Positions 23,801 to 35,826 of a DNA stretch of 64,000 bases are shown piece after piece. Location: assembly GCA_008931825.1 (NCBI GenBank), contig QXVZ01020046.1, positions 128,527-192,526 on the forward strand, in the 5' to 3' direction. This DNA comes from Phallusia fumigata. Lineage: Eukaryota > Chordata > Ascidiacea > Phlebobranchia > Ascidiidae. The first letter of the stretch is position 1. The number at the start of each line of letters is the position of its first letter. The translations under genes were made by a program, and so were the position numbers. The notes beneath the pieces are model-generated. The model worked only from the letters and a program-made list of their open reading frames with translations, was not told the origin of the DNA and did not search any database.

Positions 23801-26545
23801 TCAGTCGTTCCGTTCATGTTTACCGTTTGAAAGTTTTGGAAATATGATGAGACTGAGATCAACGCTTCTAATGTTCGTGAGTTCGTGCGAAATTGTCAAT
23901 ATATAAACAAGATACGAGTACAACGCGATCCACTCAGCCGTAGTTACTGGATGGGTAGAAATCTGTAACAAAAAATGTAACGTTTGTAGATATATAAGCA
24001 ACGTAACGTCCTTGTCAGATTGTTACAAAGTTTTGTTCGAAAATCATCAAATGTTGTTCAGTAGCAAAACAAACCGAGCTACTTACGTTGTCAAACATTG
24101 CACCTCGCGTAACTGATTGCAAAAAAATCTAGTTAAGGAAAGGACACAAACTCGCGCTTTACTGTGATAAGTAAAGTTTATTTCGTAGAATGAATCTCAC
24201 TTCTAAGAACATCAACTATCCCGCAAAATTGTGTTTCAAATTCCTATTCGTTTTTGTTTGTTTCATATTTATCTTCAGGGAGCGGACCAACGCCCAAATG
24301 CGTTATGTTCATAATAAGTCCGCCGTTGAGCTATATCTTGAGCCTTGCAGTTTATTTGCCAATTTTTTTCGATTTTTGAAATTTTGTGACTTCAATTTGG
24401 GTCTCATTGGGTCCACTGGTTTAACAAATGCCGCTCAAGTTACTTGCCCAGGGAAAGCACAAGCGACCGGGATGGAATTAGAACCCACAACCTTGTGTGC
24501 ACGAGGCAGTCTTGCCAACCACTCGGCCATCTTGGCGACGATGACTTATGTCATACAAATATAAGCCACGCTCTTTAAAGGATACAAATATATCCGAAGA
24601 TGCATTGTAAGACAATGGATGACCACCGAATGAAACAGAGTTGTTTTCTACATGTCTCTGTGCACAGCCTAGGCAGCTTGTTGAATATTCCGATAGTAAA
24701 TAGACAGTATACCAATCCACCACCAAAACCAAAAAATGCGCCAAATTGATGAATAACGTATGAAGCTCTCAGCTGAAACAAAAGCAGAAATATGTTTAGT
24801 AAGAAAATCAGTTGCAAGTTGTAATATAAGTGAGATCCTTGAAAAAATACTTTTTGTTTTTTAGGTTAACGTTAAATCTGTTCGTAGTTAAACGAAAAAA
24901 GTGGTCAAGTTAAAATTTGATGTTTTCTGGCCTGCGTTAAAGGTTTTGTGGCGCTATGATTTTCTTTACAAAGCGAAATAAACTCAACTCCACCCACATT
25001 TTCGCACCAACAAAGAATTGCACTTCCTTACCCGCTCTCGTATTTGCCCACTAAGCACTTGGGAGTTGTTAACAACCAATGTATGAAAACTGTATTTTAC
25101 CACACTAGACTTGCTCGATAAATCCCATTTTAGTATTTCACGTTTCATTACATCCGGAAAGATCCCAATCATCACACACATACATGCTGTGACGCATTAA
25201 AATGGCCGTTTACATTTACACATAGTTGCAGACCGGAGGCCTTTACAACTAAATAGTACAGTTACAGTATTTACTTCTCAGCATCGTTATGTTAAACTCA
25301 CCCCAAAACATCCAGCGACAGACCCTCCGATAGATTGAACAATGCAAGCACATAACGCCAAAGTGTTGGTAACAGAATGCCCACGCACCAACACAACGTA
25401 CCTTCAAAAATGTAAAGTTAAATAAAAATCTTAGAAACACAAGATACTGACTTGAAAAATAGTTGAATAAAGAACTTTACAGCCAGAAAGCTGGGATATA
25501 GTGAATACATTATACATAGTATAATGTAAACGTTTCAACAATTACTGTTGTTATCATCAGTTGCATTACAATCTAATCACTACATCAGCTCTTTGGCTTA
25601 TCTTTTTAATTAAAATAGTAATGTTTTTAAGTTTCTGAAGTGGTATATAGAGCCTCAATAGTAGGTCAGATCGTTAACTTTATAATACTGCACACTAAAA
25701 AAGGCAAGCGCCTCTTCAAACGATCTTGTAAAAATTCAGATGGTGCATTTGCAATCATAAGCTTCATCACATTCTCAAATAAACATTAAAACTTAAAATT
25801 ATTGACACATGTGAAGAAAAAATACGAGAAAAGATGAAACAAGAGATTTACTACACAGTAACACACTATTTTAACCTGTAAAATATGTAGCCTTGAACTA
25901 TAGTAGTGAAACAATACCAATTCATAACCATGGCTAGCAAACCAGCACCAGGGGCACGCAGACCTATTTCACTGACGAAAGGGACGACCGATGTTGATTC
26001 AAAATGACCATAAAAATAGGCCACAAGAAAGCTGCAAAAACATGGGTGCTTTAGAGATCATTAATCTGATACCTAATTTATTTTGAGACAATTTGGTATA
26101 AAATGTAACCATACGATTTGTTTTTAAATAACATAGTAACAGAAATAGAAATTTGTATTTCACGGCAGAGCCCGGTTTAGAATTTCTGTTAAAGAGAACT
26201 TTTTGTTCTAACTTTCATATAATTGGCGCAACGGGTTTAAAGGTTTGCTCATACAAACCTTTGATTCACCCCATAAAATTTAAATGCATAGCCACCAGCT
26301 AAACCGTCATCTGCGTCTGCATCGGTTGATGACTCACCCAACAGAGTTACCATGCAGCGCTGTTTACAAAACCATATGCCCCAATTTACTAACCGTACTC
26401 AATCAGTCACCAAATGATAGAACCTAATTTAATCTTCACTGCTCAGCAAAATGATTTTCGGCAAAATGCAAACCAATACCTACCTTCCTATAAGGCCGCC
26501 TCCCATTACCGAAAAACCTACGTATGGAATCATGGATGGACGCAT
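23801..26545 (-). CDS. DRAM/TMEM150-family membrane protein, tandem copy B
   Basis: Six exons on the minus strand: 26545-26484, 26031-25876, 25401-25302, 24772-24586, 24112-24087, 23962-23801. They total 693 nt, 230 residues. It is a close paralogue of gene A: MRPSMIPYVGFSVMGGG at the start, VPFVSEIGLRAPGAG identical in the first loop, NTLALCACIVQSIGGS in TM3, and THPVTTAEW at the start of TM6. Splice phases (2, 2, 0, 1, 0) are the same as in A, C and D. A SINE lies in the intron between the 187-nt and 26-nt exons. The N-terminus is short for the family, so an upstream exon or spliced leader cannot be excluded. Confidence 0.85.
24258..24540 (-). mobile_element. tRNA-derived SINE (Leu/Ser-like head)
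   Basis: On the minus strand the head reads GCCAAGATGGCCGAGTGGTT, an A-box, and about 40 bases later GGTTCTAATTCC, a B-box. This resembles class II tRNA (Leu or Ser). A second copy is at 32862-33130 in the same orientation, sharing the head, middle and tail. It lies in an intron of DRAM gene B and is absent from gene A, so it is younger than the duplication. Confidence 0.75.
24940..25000 (+). mobile_element. Retroelement 3' tail fragment
   Basis: GTGGCGCTATG ... GCGAAATAAACTCAACTC is shared with 14845-14892. It is probably the 3' end of a LINE or SINE family. Short and without ORF. Confidence 0.35.
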
Positions 26546-27548
26546 TTTGACTTGAATCCACTTCTCGTAAACACAGTCTCGAAATTAGACATTCACCATA
26601 CTAATAGCTAAGTTAAAAATGTACAAAAATCCTTGCAAATTTTGCTTAAATTGGTGAGCATATGAAACAAGTGCACATTCGTTACGGGATTTTTATCTTA
26701 TCGCTTGGCATTCATAACTTTTAAATTTTGAAAAATGTAAAAAATTTTTGGCACACTAAAGTTGTTAAAAACCTGTCACATACTTTCTGTAACATTTTTG
26801 AATAAACTGGCTACATTTTGCTTTGTTTAAACTTCATACTACGAGATGTGTTCATTAGAAGTACTTAATAATGCGGACTAACAAACATTAAATACCTGCC
26901 TTTGCCAACTTTATGACGCTATTGACCATCTGGGCAACTAATACAGACTTAGTTCGAAAAATATTACGGGGTTTTACGTGACTTAACTTAAATCTTAAGC
27001 CACAACATCCTGGATTACGCGTATGCAATGAATGCATCCGTCCACGAGCCTGATATGAGAATTAATTAGTGCCCATATAACACAGCCAGCATGTTACGCT
27101 TATGCACTGTCACTGCATTGACATTTAAAAAACATCAGATTGACGTCGAATAAATGATTCACACCGAAATAGCTCATAATTTTGACCTAACTCGGCCTTA
27201 TTATCTGTAAAACATTTATTTGCTATGAGAGGGCTATTCCTTACACTATAGAGTTGCTGTTAATATACCCCGAAGTTATCTTTTTGTCTACGATGTATGG
27301 TTACTAATATGTAAAGGATACAATATGACTGTTTAACTACTTTTGCAACTTAGTTGGTGCCGTTTGGGCTGGCTTACGTGGGTGGTACATCGTACTGGTC
27401 ATGACGTTATGTCTTTGAAGCAACTTAAACGTATCCTTATACGAATTACTAAAAGTTGATTAAAGGCAATATTTAATTTAGAACATTTGCAAACATGATT
27501 TTCGAGATGATAAGTTCACTCATGTAAGACAATATTTGTTAATTTAAT

Positions 27549-29905
27549 TCAGTCCTTTCGATGAAGATATCGGTATTGCGGTACAAAATTCAGCTTGATT
27601 TCCACCAGGCGAATCTTTCGCATCTCGTTTCCCATGGTAGCGGAGAAAGCAACGTGTCCATACAAGGTCATCCACTCCAAGATAGTTGCAGGGTTGTAAG
27701 GCGTCTTAGAAATATACCGTAAGCTTTGTAGCTTGATAATTGTTAGCAGGTTTTTTGCAGTAACTTTACAGTTGACTGGAAGATATAAACACTTTTTATA
27801 TCATTTTTACACTTTTTTGTCAGAAATATAAAAATGTTTTATAAAAGAAAGTATCTTTGGTATCTATTCTATAAATAGGTAAAAATTAGTATTTTTCCTT
27901 GCAAAAGGCATTTACCTTCAAAACAAAGGCATAGTAGACGACTAGAGTTTTCCGTCATAATTCTGAATCAGGAAAAATAATTTTTGATGTACGCAAAATA
28001 AGCGAACATCTCTTCACATTCCAAAATATCATTTAATGGTTTAACAAACTATATGAAAGTAGAGATCGATTTTTTCGTGTGGTTTGCAGCAATACGCGTG
28101 GATTTTCTGTTTCCCCACGTGGTACAGTCAGGTTAAAGATAGCTGCATGCAACACACATTCATATGATAATATAATTCAAAGGATACATCCAACGAAGGA
28201 GAAGAGTTGTTCCAAAGTAAGCAAAACCCGAACAGCGAACATGAACATTTCTTTGGGCACCCGGCCTCGTCTCATTAAATCCAATGACAGGATACATACG
28301 AATACGGAATAAGATATAGTTCCAATCATGGCTAACGCTGCTCCAACGCGATGTCTTTTAATCTCGTCGCTTACCTGTAGCAGAGAATTTTTTACACTAA
28401 GATTAGCATGTTAATCGCAGTTTTAGAATCTCACAGCACGTATCTTATTTTGTCAACTGAATTTGGTCTAAAGAGGGTTTTGGTTTTGTGATAGTGTAGT
28501 TTAGAAGTCAGAAACTAACAAGTTGGACAAGTAACGTACTTCTATATTCTTTAACTGTGAAATTTTTGGTTTTCTATTTCTATTTATTTCTTTGTTTACT
28601 TTTGGCGTGTTCTTCAAATTTGTTTCACTTACTGGAAAGGAAGCACACAAGGTCATCCCAGCGCATTGCAAAATAGCAAGTAAAAGTCCCAGGTGATTTC
28701 GCTTGTTTTCGGGCTCCACCATTTTCACGTATCTGGGCGCAAGAAAAAAACGAATTGAAAATATACATCTGGTATCGTCTTTCACTTGCTGAACAATCGC
28801 GATGTAGTTGGCCAAATAAATACAACTACTATTAAGTTTTTGTAAACCCAAAATGATTGTCATGCAAAATTTGCATTTGGATCAGATGGTACACCATTGC
28901 AGCAAGTAAAATAAATAATAATATACGCAATAAAGTTGGAACAGGCGAATGTTTTGTAACAGAAGTTCTGGTCTACGAATGGAAGAGTGGGTTCGATTCT
29001 CTAATCTGACACCATGTCATGAACTCACAAACACCTCAAGGTGTAACCTGTATTGACTGCCACAAGCAAACCGCGGAACGCGGTTATATACGACAAGTGA
29101 CGTCACAACACAGGGGCGACATCTAACGAACGCAAGTATATACATCACAATAATCACCTGTAATAGAGATAGGCTTGTATAAGTGTCCAGCTTGCACCCC
29201 AGTTGATCCAGATTGTAAGCAGACCCTTTTCTGGTGACTTTGCGCCCACATGACTCATATAGGGAAATGTTGGCATAGCCGGAACATGCCCGAACGACCA
29301 GGCTATTATATAGCTGTCACAAGTCGTACTGCGTTTTTCTCGTGAAAAACTTGGGTTTTTAAATTAGTGGCACTTAATATTGTTTCTCTTCAAAGTGTTT
29401 GCTAATTCATGAAACCCGAGTGTTTAAAGACTACACAACCGTAAGTTTACCTATTGGTGAAAGACCCCCACCAAACATTATTATTTTATTTTTAAGATTT
29501 CTATAAACTAAGGAAAGTTACACGAAAATTAGCCCAAAGGGAATGTGTATTGTAAAAAAACGAGTCAATCTATGCCTTATAAAACAACCTTCAATAACAC
29601 GAGGGTAAAATGATTATAAGGCTCACTTGTATTTTGTTTGTTTGCACAAGGCATACTTAAACATAAGTTTGCAACTACGTCTCAACAAGCATTTTGTGCT
29701 AGGTTTTAGTTTTAATTCAAACTGATTTGATTTTGTTTTAAAATATACAGTAACAATTAGGACGATGTAGACTTATATTTTTTTCGTTGAACACTCACCA
29801 CATTATAAAGCCGCCACCAAATAAAATATTCTGAATTAACGTCACGAAGACCAAGGAATCGTTCACTCTGTTGCTCAGGCGTCCAAAAATTGCCGACAAC
29901 TTCAT
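27549..29905 (-). CDS. DRAM/TMEM150-family membrane protein, copy C (more diverged)
   Basis: Six exons on the minus strand: 29905-29799, 29313-29158, 28732-28633, 28374-28188, 27941-27916, 27704-27549. They total 732 nt, 243 residues. Exons 2 to 5 have exactly the sizes of A and B (156, 100, 187, 26). The protein starts MKLSAIFGRLSNRVNDSLVF. TM2 lies in the exon coding TIWINWGASWTLIQAYLYYR, TM3 in GLLLAILQCAGMTLCASF, TM4 in VGAALAMIGTISYSVFVC, and TM6 starts ATILEWMTLYGHVAF with the family E-W. The C-terminus is basic. The 26-nt exon was placed by size, phase and splice sites and codes VYYAFVLK. It is the oldest-looking of the three tandem genes. Confidence 0.82.
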
Positions 29906-31393
29906 GATAACAACACCTTTAAACTGGTTTAGATGACAAACTGTATTACCCGCTGTTAAATCCTACTAATAGAAAGGAACATTTCTGTAACTTGCCATAC
30001 AAACGATTATGCTGCCCGGTAACTAAGCAATTTAGTATGCCTGGTGCTAATGACGTCAAATCTGACCAGGCAATTTTCCAGACATTTAAATTGACATCTT
30101 CTCACGACCTTTCGTCATGCTCTCGTATTACTCACGTTTTGAAAACGTCGTTGTAAACAGCCCACAACAATTTATTGTATGCATTATCCATGTTATGACA
30201 TTTAGTATTTGCCCGGTTTATGTCTGATTGCTATTACTACGTACATTTAGTAGTTTTTTTACAATTGTGTAATTGCAATTACTGTAACTAATATCCCACA
30301 AGACACAGGAGTTTTCAGGGCAAACTCTAACCTTTTATCGCTGATCATATCGCCTAGTCGTCTTGAAAAGCATTGGTATGTGGAGAATAACTGACAGTAC
30401 ACAGAAATCAAATGAAGGCATTCCTGCACCGAAATTTTAGACAACTTCTTCTCATCTAAGTTTGGATTTCAAGCAAAGCGATTTTGTTGCAAAATACTTT
30501 GGGTACAAATCGCAATTAAACTAAAAACCCGGATTGGAAAGGCCTTACCTGGTAGGTTTGTGGCAGCCATACCCCCTCTGTTTTAATAAGAAAACCCGAG
30601 AAATCTCCACACTATCTAATGTTTAGAAGAGGGAAGGTTAAAACACATTAATTTAACTTATTAAATAGAATAAGTACTGCCATAGTCTTTGTAGTATTGG
30701 CAGGCAAAACGGAGTTTTTCCTCATACCTTTTCCGTAAATGTGTTGTTTAAAGAAACGGTTTGGTCGGTTTATTAGAGGATAGTTGAATAGCAACAACAT
30801 ATATTTAGGGCAAATAGACATTCTCCGTTGCAATCCCTAAGTTTAAAGCAGTAGTTTAAAAAGGTCTTCATTAAGGTCAATACCATTCATACACGAAACA
30901 CAGCACACCAGCATATAAACAAAAAAAATGAAAGTTTGGTTTTTATCATGATGTGAAATGTATTTTGCGCTTTGAGTGTAATTCACCCTGAGTAAGACGA
31001 CCCAGGATGTCGAAACGTCGGTGCGGTACTTTCGCCAGAAGACCCATCTTAAATTTATCCAAAAATAAACAAAATATTCACCACGATTCGAAACTAAGGG
31101 TTTGTAAAGCAGTGCACTGTGAACAACGTGGTGACAATGAATTTGTTAAATGTGCAAACTGGTAAGAACGCGTATCGAAGAAGGTATTGTGGTAAGCACT
31201 AAAGTCAAAAAACGAAACAACTACGCTCATTTCACCCAGGAAAATTAGACAATCATTAGCTAGTGAAAAGCACAACAATCCCGACTAGCATGGTTTGTGT
31301 CTCTGTTTGGTTACTTGGTAAACACAGAAGCGTAATGATCAGCTCGCAGTAATCTCGCAAAAAAGCAACACTGCAATTGCGAATCTCACGTAA
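29906..31393. other. Intergenic region between DRAM gene C and GNAT gene 1
   Basis: No gene seen. The only structured item is a short motif at 30985-31023 (CCTGAG ... GTCGAAACGTCGG) of the type seen in retroelement-linked hammerhead ribozymes. The 31240-31390 flank resembles the 5' flank of the second GNAT gene (shared AATTAG(A/G)CAATCATT and TTACTTGGTAAACACA), so promoter sequence was duplicated with the gene. Confidence 0.55.
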
Positions 31394-32744
31394 ATGGATT
31401 CTGATTGCAAAATAGAAATTTTGACAAAAAAGGATGAGCCTCAGGTTCGAAAACTTATTTATTCATATCTGGAAAATGAAGTGACTGCTCAGTGTGTGAG
31501 GTTGACAGATCAAGAGAAAGTTATTTTTGTAAATACATATATTGAGGTAAGCATTTGTTTAGAAAGTATATTCCTAATGCAAAAATAGTGTATTTCCATT
31601 TAGAAAGTCGTTCCACAAGGATTTTCGCTGGGAGCTTTTGACAAAAAAAACGGAAATTTGTTGGCCTGTGCATTTCACTCCGACGGACAAAGGCGTGTGA
31701 AATCAGAAGACTATGCGATATCCGGAAACACTCCAGGGCTTGACAAATTACTGCGGGTATTAATCAACCCGTGGACTAACGTTTTTATAAAAACACATCG
31801 CAACTTTGCCATTTATGTAGCAACGGCATATGGTGCACTTTTTGCAACACTATTCCTATATGAGATAAATAAATCGTTTTTTTTACCAATAATAAACGCA
31901 CCTGGTACACACTACTTGCGTGAAATCATCCGTGCACTAAATACACATTTGTTTTAGTTTGACGAGTATATGGAAAAAGAAACTGATCAATTGGTCGGCA
32001 ATGGAAAACTTTTGATGGGGGAAATCGTGGTTGTGGACCCGAAATTTGGCAGAAAAGGCCTTTCTGCAATGATTTATGAAAGGTTTGATTAGTCGACAAT
32101 TTCTGTTACTGTTAATCGCCTACATTAGCATTACAAAGAGCGCTTGGCTTGGTCTCTGTAAAGTCTATTGGTTGCGTTATAACTGCATTTGTGTTGCGAT
32201 ATTTTTTCCTGTAAGTATATCTTTCCGTTGGCAACAACAATAGTACACTGTGCAAACAAAGTAGACTGACAGCGTCTGTAGCGTTTCACGACATGGGCGT
32301 TCTTATTAACTGGTTAAACATTGCCCAAACTGATATCCGAGCTGTGCTTAAAAACAAAGTCAAACCTAGCTCAGTAGCGCAAGCTAGCGGCTACCAAAAC
32401 TGTTTCTCACTGAACGCAACTTTTGATGGTGATTTTTATTTGTAAAGTTTCTGTCAAATAAAAGCTTGTTTCCTTTTAAGGGCCAGACGTTTAACTGTTT
32501 TACGTTGTTCCAACGTAGATATGAGGAATTGGCCAAGTCCAAGGGATTCACTTTGTTGATCGCGGTGGTTAACTCGGCTTATTCCAGAGCTGTACTTCGC
32601 AAATACGGATTTGTCATTTTTAAAGAGGTGCTGTATGCGGATTACAGAGACCCGGTAACAGGCGAAGCAATTTTTCGCCACATCCCAAAACCACACATTG
32701 GTGCAGCTTTAGTGTATAAACGACTGACTCCTTCCAAACTATGA
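31394..32744 (+). CDS. GNAT-family N-acetyltransferase, copy 1
   Basis: Four exons: 31394-31546, 31604-31756, 31958-32082, 32519-32744. They total 657 nt, 218 residues. The acetyl-CoA binding motif A is seen as EIVVVDPKFGRKGLSAMIYE at about 124-143. It is followed by the ELAKSKGFTLLIAVVNSAYS strand-helix and RKYGFVIFKEV, the usual GNAT end motif. The C-terminal RDPVTGEAIF and IGAALVYKR are shared with copy 2. The overall layout is like arthropod and chordate arylalkylamine-type or dopamine N-acetyltransferase-like enzymes; the substrate cannot be told from sequence. Its 3' end faces copy 2 across 1.7 kb. Confidence 0.88.
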
Positions 32745-32861
32745 ATACTGAACGATACGCCGCATGCGAAATGTGATTTGCATTTATCACGTTTATATTT
32801 TTTCCGGTAATGTACGTCTTTAATGTTTTTGCCGAAATGTGTTGCTTAAACTTTGTTCGTT

Positions 32862-33130
32862 GTTTCATTTCTTTCCACGGGAAGCGGAGCAACGCCTGAA
32901 TGCGATGAAGCCACCTGCCTCATTGCAGTTCAATTGGATTATTTTTGATTTGATTTTGTTGATTTTTGAAAGTTGGTGACTTTAATTCGGGCTAAACCAT
33001 CGGGCTCTTCTGGGTTGGAGCAATGCTTAGGTTTTTTTGCTCAGGGAAACACAAGCGAACGAGATGGGATTGTTACCTACAACCTTGTGGGCACAATGTA
33101 ATCTCGCTAACCACTCGGCCATTTTGGCGA
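32862..33130 (-). mobile_element. tRNA-derived SINE, second copy
   Basis: Same family as 24258-24540. The minus-strand head GCCAAAATGGCCGAGTGGTT is intact, but the B-box is altered (GGTAACAATCCC). The body and tail (GAAGCGGAGCAACGCC on plus) align. It lies between the two GNAT genes, just downstream of copy 1. Confidence 0.7.
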
Positions 33131-34435
33131 CATAATGAGTAGGATCGATAAATGTCTAAAATTTGACTGCGTCAAAGTAAGCATTGCATGCTTGCCTTAA
33201 TAAACGTCTGCAAACGTAACTTTTTCGGCTCTGTCAAGTTACTTCCTAATCTGCAGGATCCATTTGCGTAGGATACGTGATTGCAGCATGTGTTTGCAAT
33301 ACTAAAGTATTTACTGGACTTTAGCAGGTATTTAAGCAAAACGAATAGTGGACGATGGGACAGTGATGGTAAAAACTGTAACAAGTCGACCATAAGTCCG
33401 CTGTCAGGTTATCTACGTCACTACAGTATTGATGAGTACATTATGATCAATTTTCCGATTTATGTTAGATTAAACTTACAAAATCGTTCTAGCAAAAGAG
33501 ATTCACTGAGCAATGACATTTAATCTCAATAAAATACATCTCATTGGATTTCGAATCCAAAACCTTAGAATCTAACCGAGCAATCGTTCGCAGTCTTGCT
33601 TGGATTTGCAAAGGTATAAAAATGTTTTTTTTTAACATATTATTTTTGAAAACAGTCTTCTTTAGGTACATATGCTTCGAAATTTACAGCTTGTGTGCTG
33701 GAAACCAAGCAAACTGTTTTGCGACTTCCATCCATAAACCCATTGGGTTATGAAATTGTTACAAAGCACGATAATACTGTTAGATTGCATAACAACAAGG
33801 GCAGGCACAGGAAAGAGGACCGATACACTATCAAAACAGAAACATTGCATTTACCGTGGAATCACCACGGAAAAGTATTTCCATTTGCGCTATCAATTAA
33901 AACAACTCTGCCAATTATCACGCCATTTTCAGTTTGATTTGAATAATCAGGAACATTTGTAAGAATAGGTATTAATACGAGATGAGGTTTTGTAGACAGA
34001 AGATAAAGCAGAAAATGTAAGCCAAAAATCATCACATACTGCGAACTTTTATGGTGTCTAATATTAACCTTATGCAGTTATTTAACGACACAAACCGTAT
34101 GATCAATTAGAATGTTTATTTCACATTTCATCAAGTAGGTTTGTCAAAAAAGGACAAACTCAACTGAACAATTTAGTTATTATCTTTAAAATTTACAATT
34201 TATGGAACACAGCGCGCGTGTTCTAGAAGATTTTGCAACCGTAAACAGAACAATCGGGTTTTCAAGGGGTCGTCATGAAAAATGATTGTGGTCAAACGTG
34301 ATTTATCCTATGCTACCATTGGGATGAGATTGCTCACCCTTGGCAACAAAATTACTTACTATTTACCCACACTTTTTCTAAAAAACGTCATAAGAATAGG
34401 AAAATCACATTTTTATGCGGAGTATCATTCACTGT
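33131..34435. other. Spacer between convergent GNAT genes
   Basis: AT-rich, with only short unsupported frames. It holds the 3' flank of GNAT copy 2. I see no gene. Confidence 0.6.
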
Positions 34436-35826
34436 TCATAGTTTGGAAGCAGTCGGTCGTTTATACGCCAAGGCTGCACCTATGTGTGGTTTTGGTATCT
34501 CGCGAAATATTGCTTCGCCTGTTACCGGGTCTCTGTAGTCCGCATACAGCACTTCTTTGAAAATGACAAACCCGTATTTGCGAACTACAGCTCTGGAATA
34601 GGCCGAGCTCACCACCACGACCAACAACGAATATCCCTTGGATTTGGCCAATTCCTCCACACTAGATTATACCAAATGGTTAAATTTCTTGCAACACTTC
34701 ATTGAAACTAGGGTTATTTGTCGGTACAAAAAGTCTACAACGGTAAGTATGAAATCCGATAGCGGGCGCCATTTACTTTTTAATTTTTTGCTGGCACACC
34801 TTGTTTACTTTATGTGCTTAATCCTAACATTAAAAAAAATCTTCGAAATAAGGTAATTTATAGTTTCGATGTACAAAAACTTCTTATCATCAAGTTATGT
34901 TTAAGGACGACTACTTAAGTGGTTGTTGTTGTTTTGGTGACAAATACATCCTTACAACTTAAACCACCACCTTGAAAACTGCAAGTTTCATTCAAATCGT
35001 ACTGGTATTTCATTTTCAATGCAAACCCCAAAAATTTTATGACATAAGATTGTCATATCAAACCTTTCATAAAGTTTCCCAGCAAGACCTCTTCTGCCGA
35101 ACTGCGGGTCTACAATAATGATTTCCAGCATTAACAGCTTTTCATGGCCGAGCAACTGATCTGTCTCTTTTTCCATATGCTCGTCAAACTACATGCAGAA
35201 TATCTGAGATGTTATAGCGCACAGACGAATAAACCCGTGTTTTTGCATCTTGCGGGTTTGATATTAGCCAAAAATCCACGCGGTAAAACAGTGTTGCAAA
35301 ATATAACAGGTTTGTTTTACTTATCGGTGTGGTTTGCGTGGTGTAAACTGTTAACTGCGTAGTTTAGACGAACGTACCCGCAGTAATTTGTCAAGTCCTG
35401 GAGTGTTTCCGGACACCGCATAGTCTTCTGATTTCACATACTTTTTTCCGTCAGTGTGAAAAGCACAAGCAAACAAATTTCCTGTTTTCCTGTCAAAAGC
35501 TCCCAATGAAAGTCCTTGTGGAACGACTTTCTGAAAGACGACAACAACGTTTAGATCGGCAGGTCCTTCTGATCATTTGTACACATTTCTTTTCAGCAGT
35601 TTTATAAGTAACTTGGTGATGTTATATAGAGCAATATGTGATGCTGACCTATGCATTACAAATGTACACTTACCTCAGTATACGTATTTACAAAAATATC
35701 TTTCTCTTTACCCGTCAATCTCACACACTGAGCAGTAACTTCATTTTCCAGATATAAATGAATGAGTCTTCTAACCTGAGGCTCATCCTTTTCTTTCAAA
35801 ATTTTTATTGCGTAATCGGAATCCAT
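34436..35826 (-). CDS. GNAT-family N-acetyltransferase, copy 2
   Basis: Four exons on the minus strand: 35826-35674, 35530-35378, 35188-35064, 34661-34436. Their sizes (153, 153, 125, 226) are identical to copy 1; 218 residues. Start chosen at MDSDYAIKIL to match MDSDCKIEIL of copy 1; an in-frame Met 15 codons upstream is probably not used. Motif A is EIIIVDPQFGRRGLAGKLYE, closer to the usual RxxGxG/A than in copy 1, and RKYGFVIFKEVLYADYRDP is identical to copy 1. In the last 74 residues I count 11 differences. It is an inverted, tail-to-tail duplicate. Confidence 0.88.

Larger units (their letters stand above)
23445..27710. repeat. Segmental duplication copy 2 (DRAM gene B plus last exon of gene C)
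   Basis: Partner of 18655-23240. It is likely the source copy, because its right end is the working last exon of the complete gene C. It carries its own later insertion, a SINE at 24258-24540, that copy 1 lacks. Confidence 0.75.

Noticed and set aside
28951-29150. Possible tRNA-derived SINE in an intron of DRAM gene C
   Set aside because: GGGTTCGATTCTC looks like a B-box, but the only A-box-like sequence is too close to it and no second copy was seen.
34436-34661. Reading GNAT copy 2's last exon as a separate short protein starting MEELAKSKG
   Set aside because: The Met is simply the Val/Tyr position of the exon seen in another frame start; the exon joins in phase to 35064-35188.
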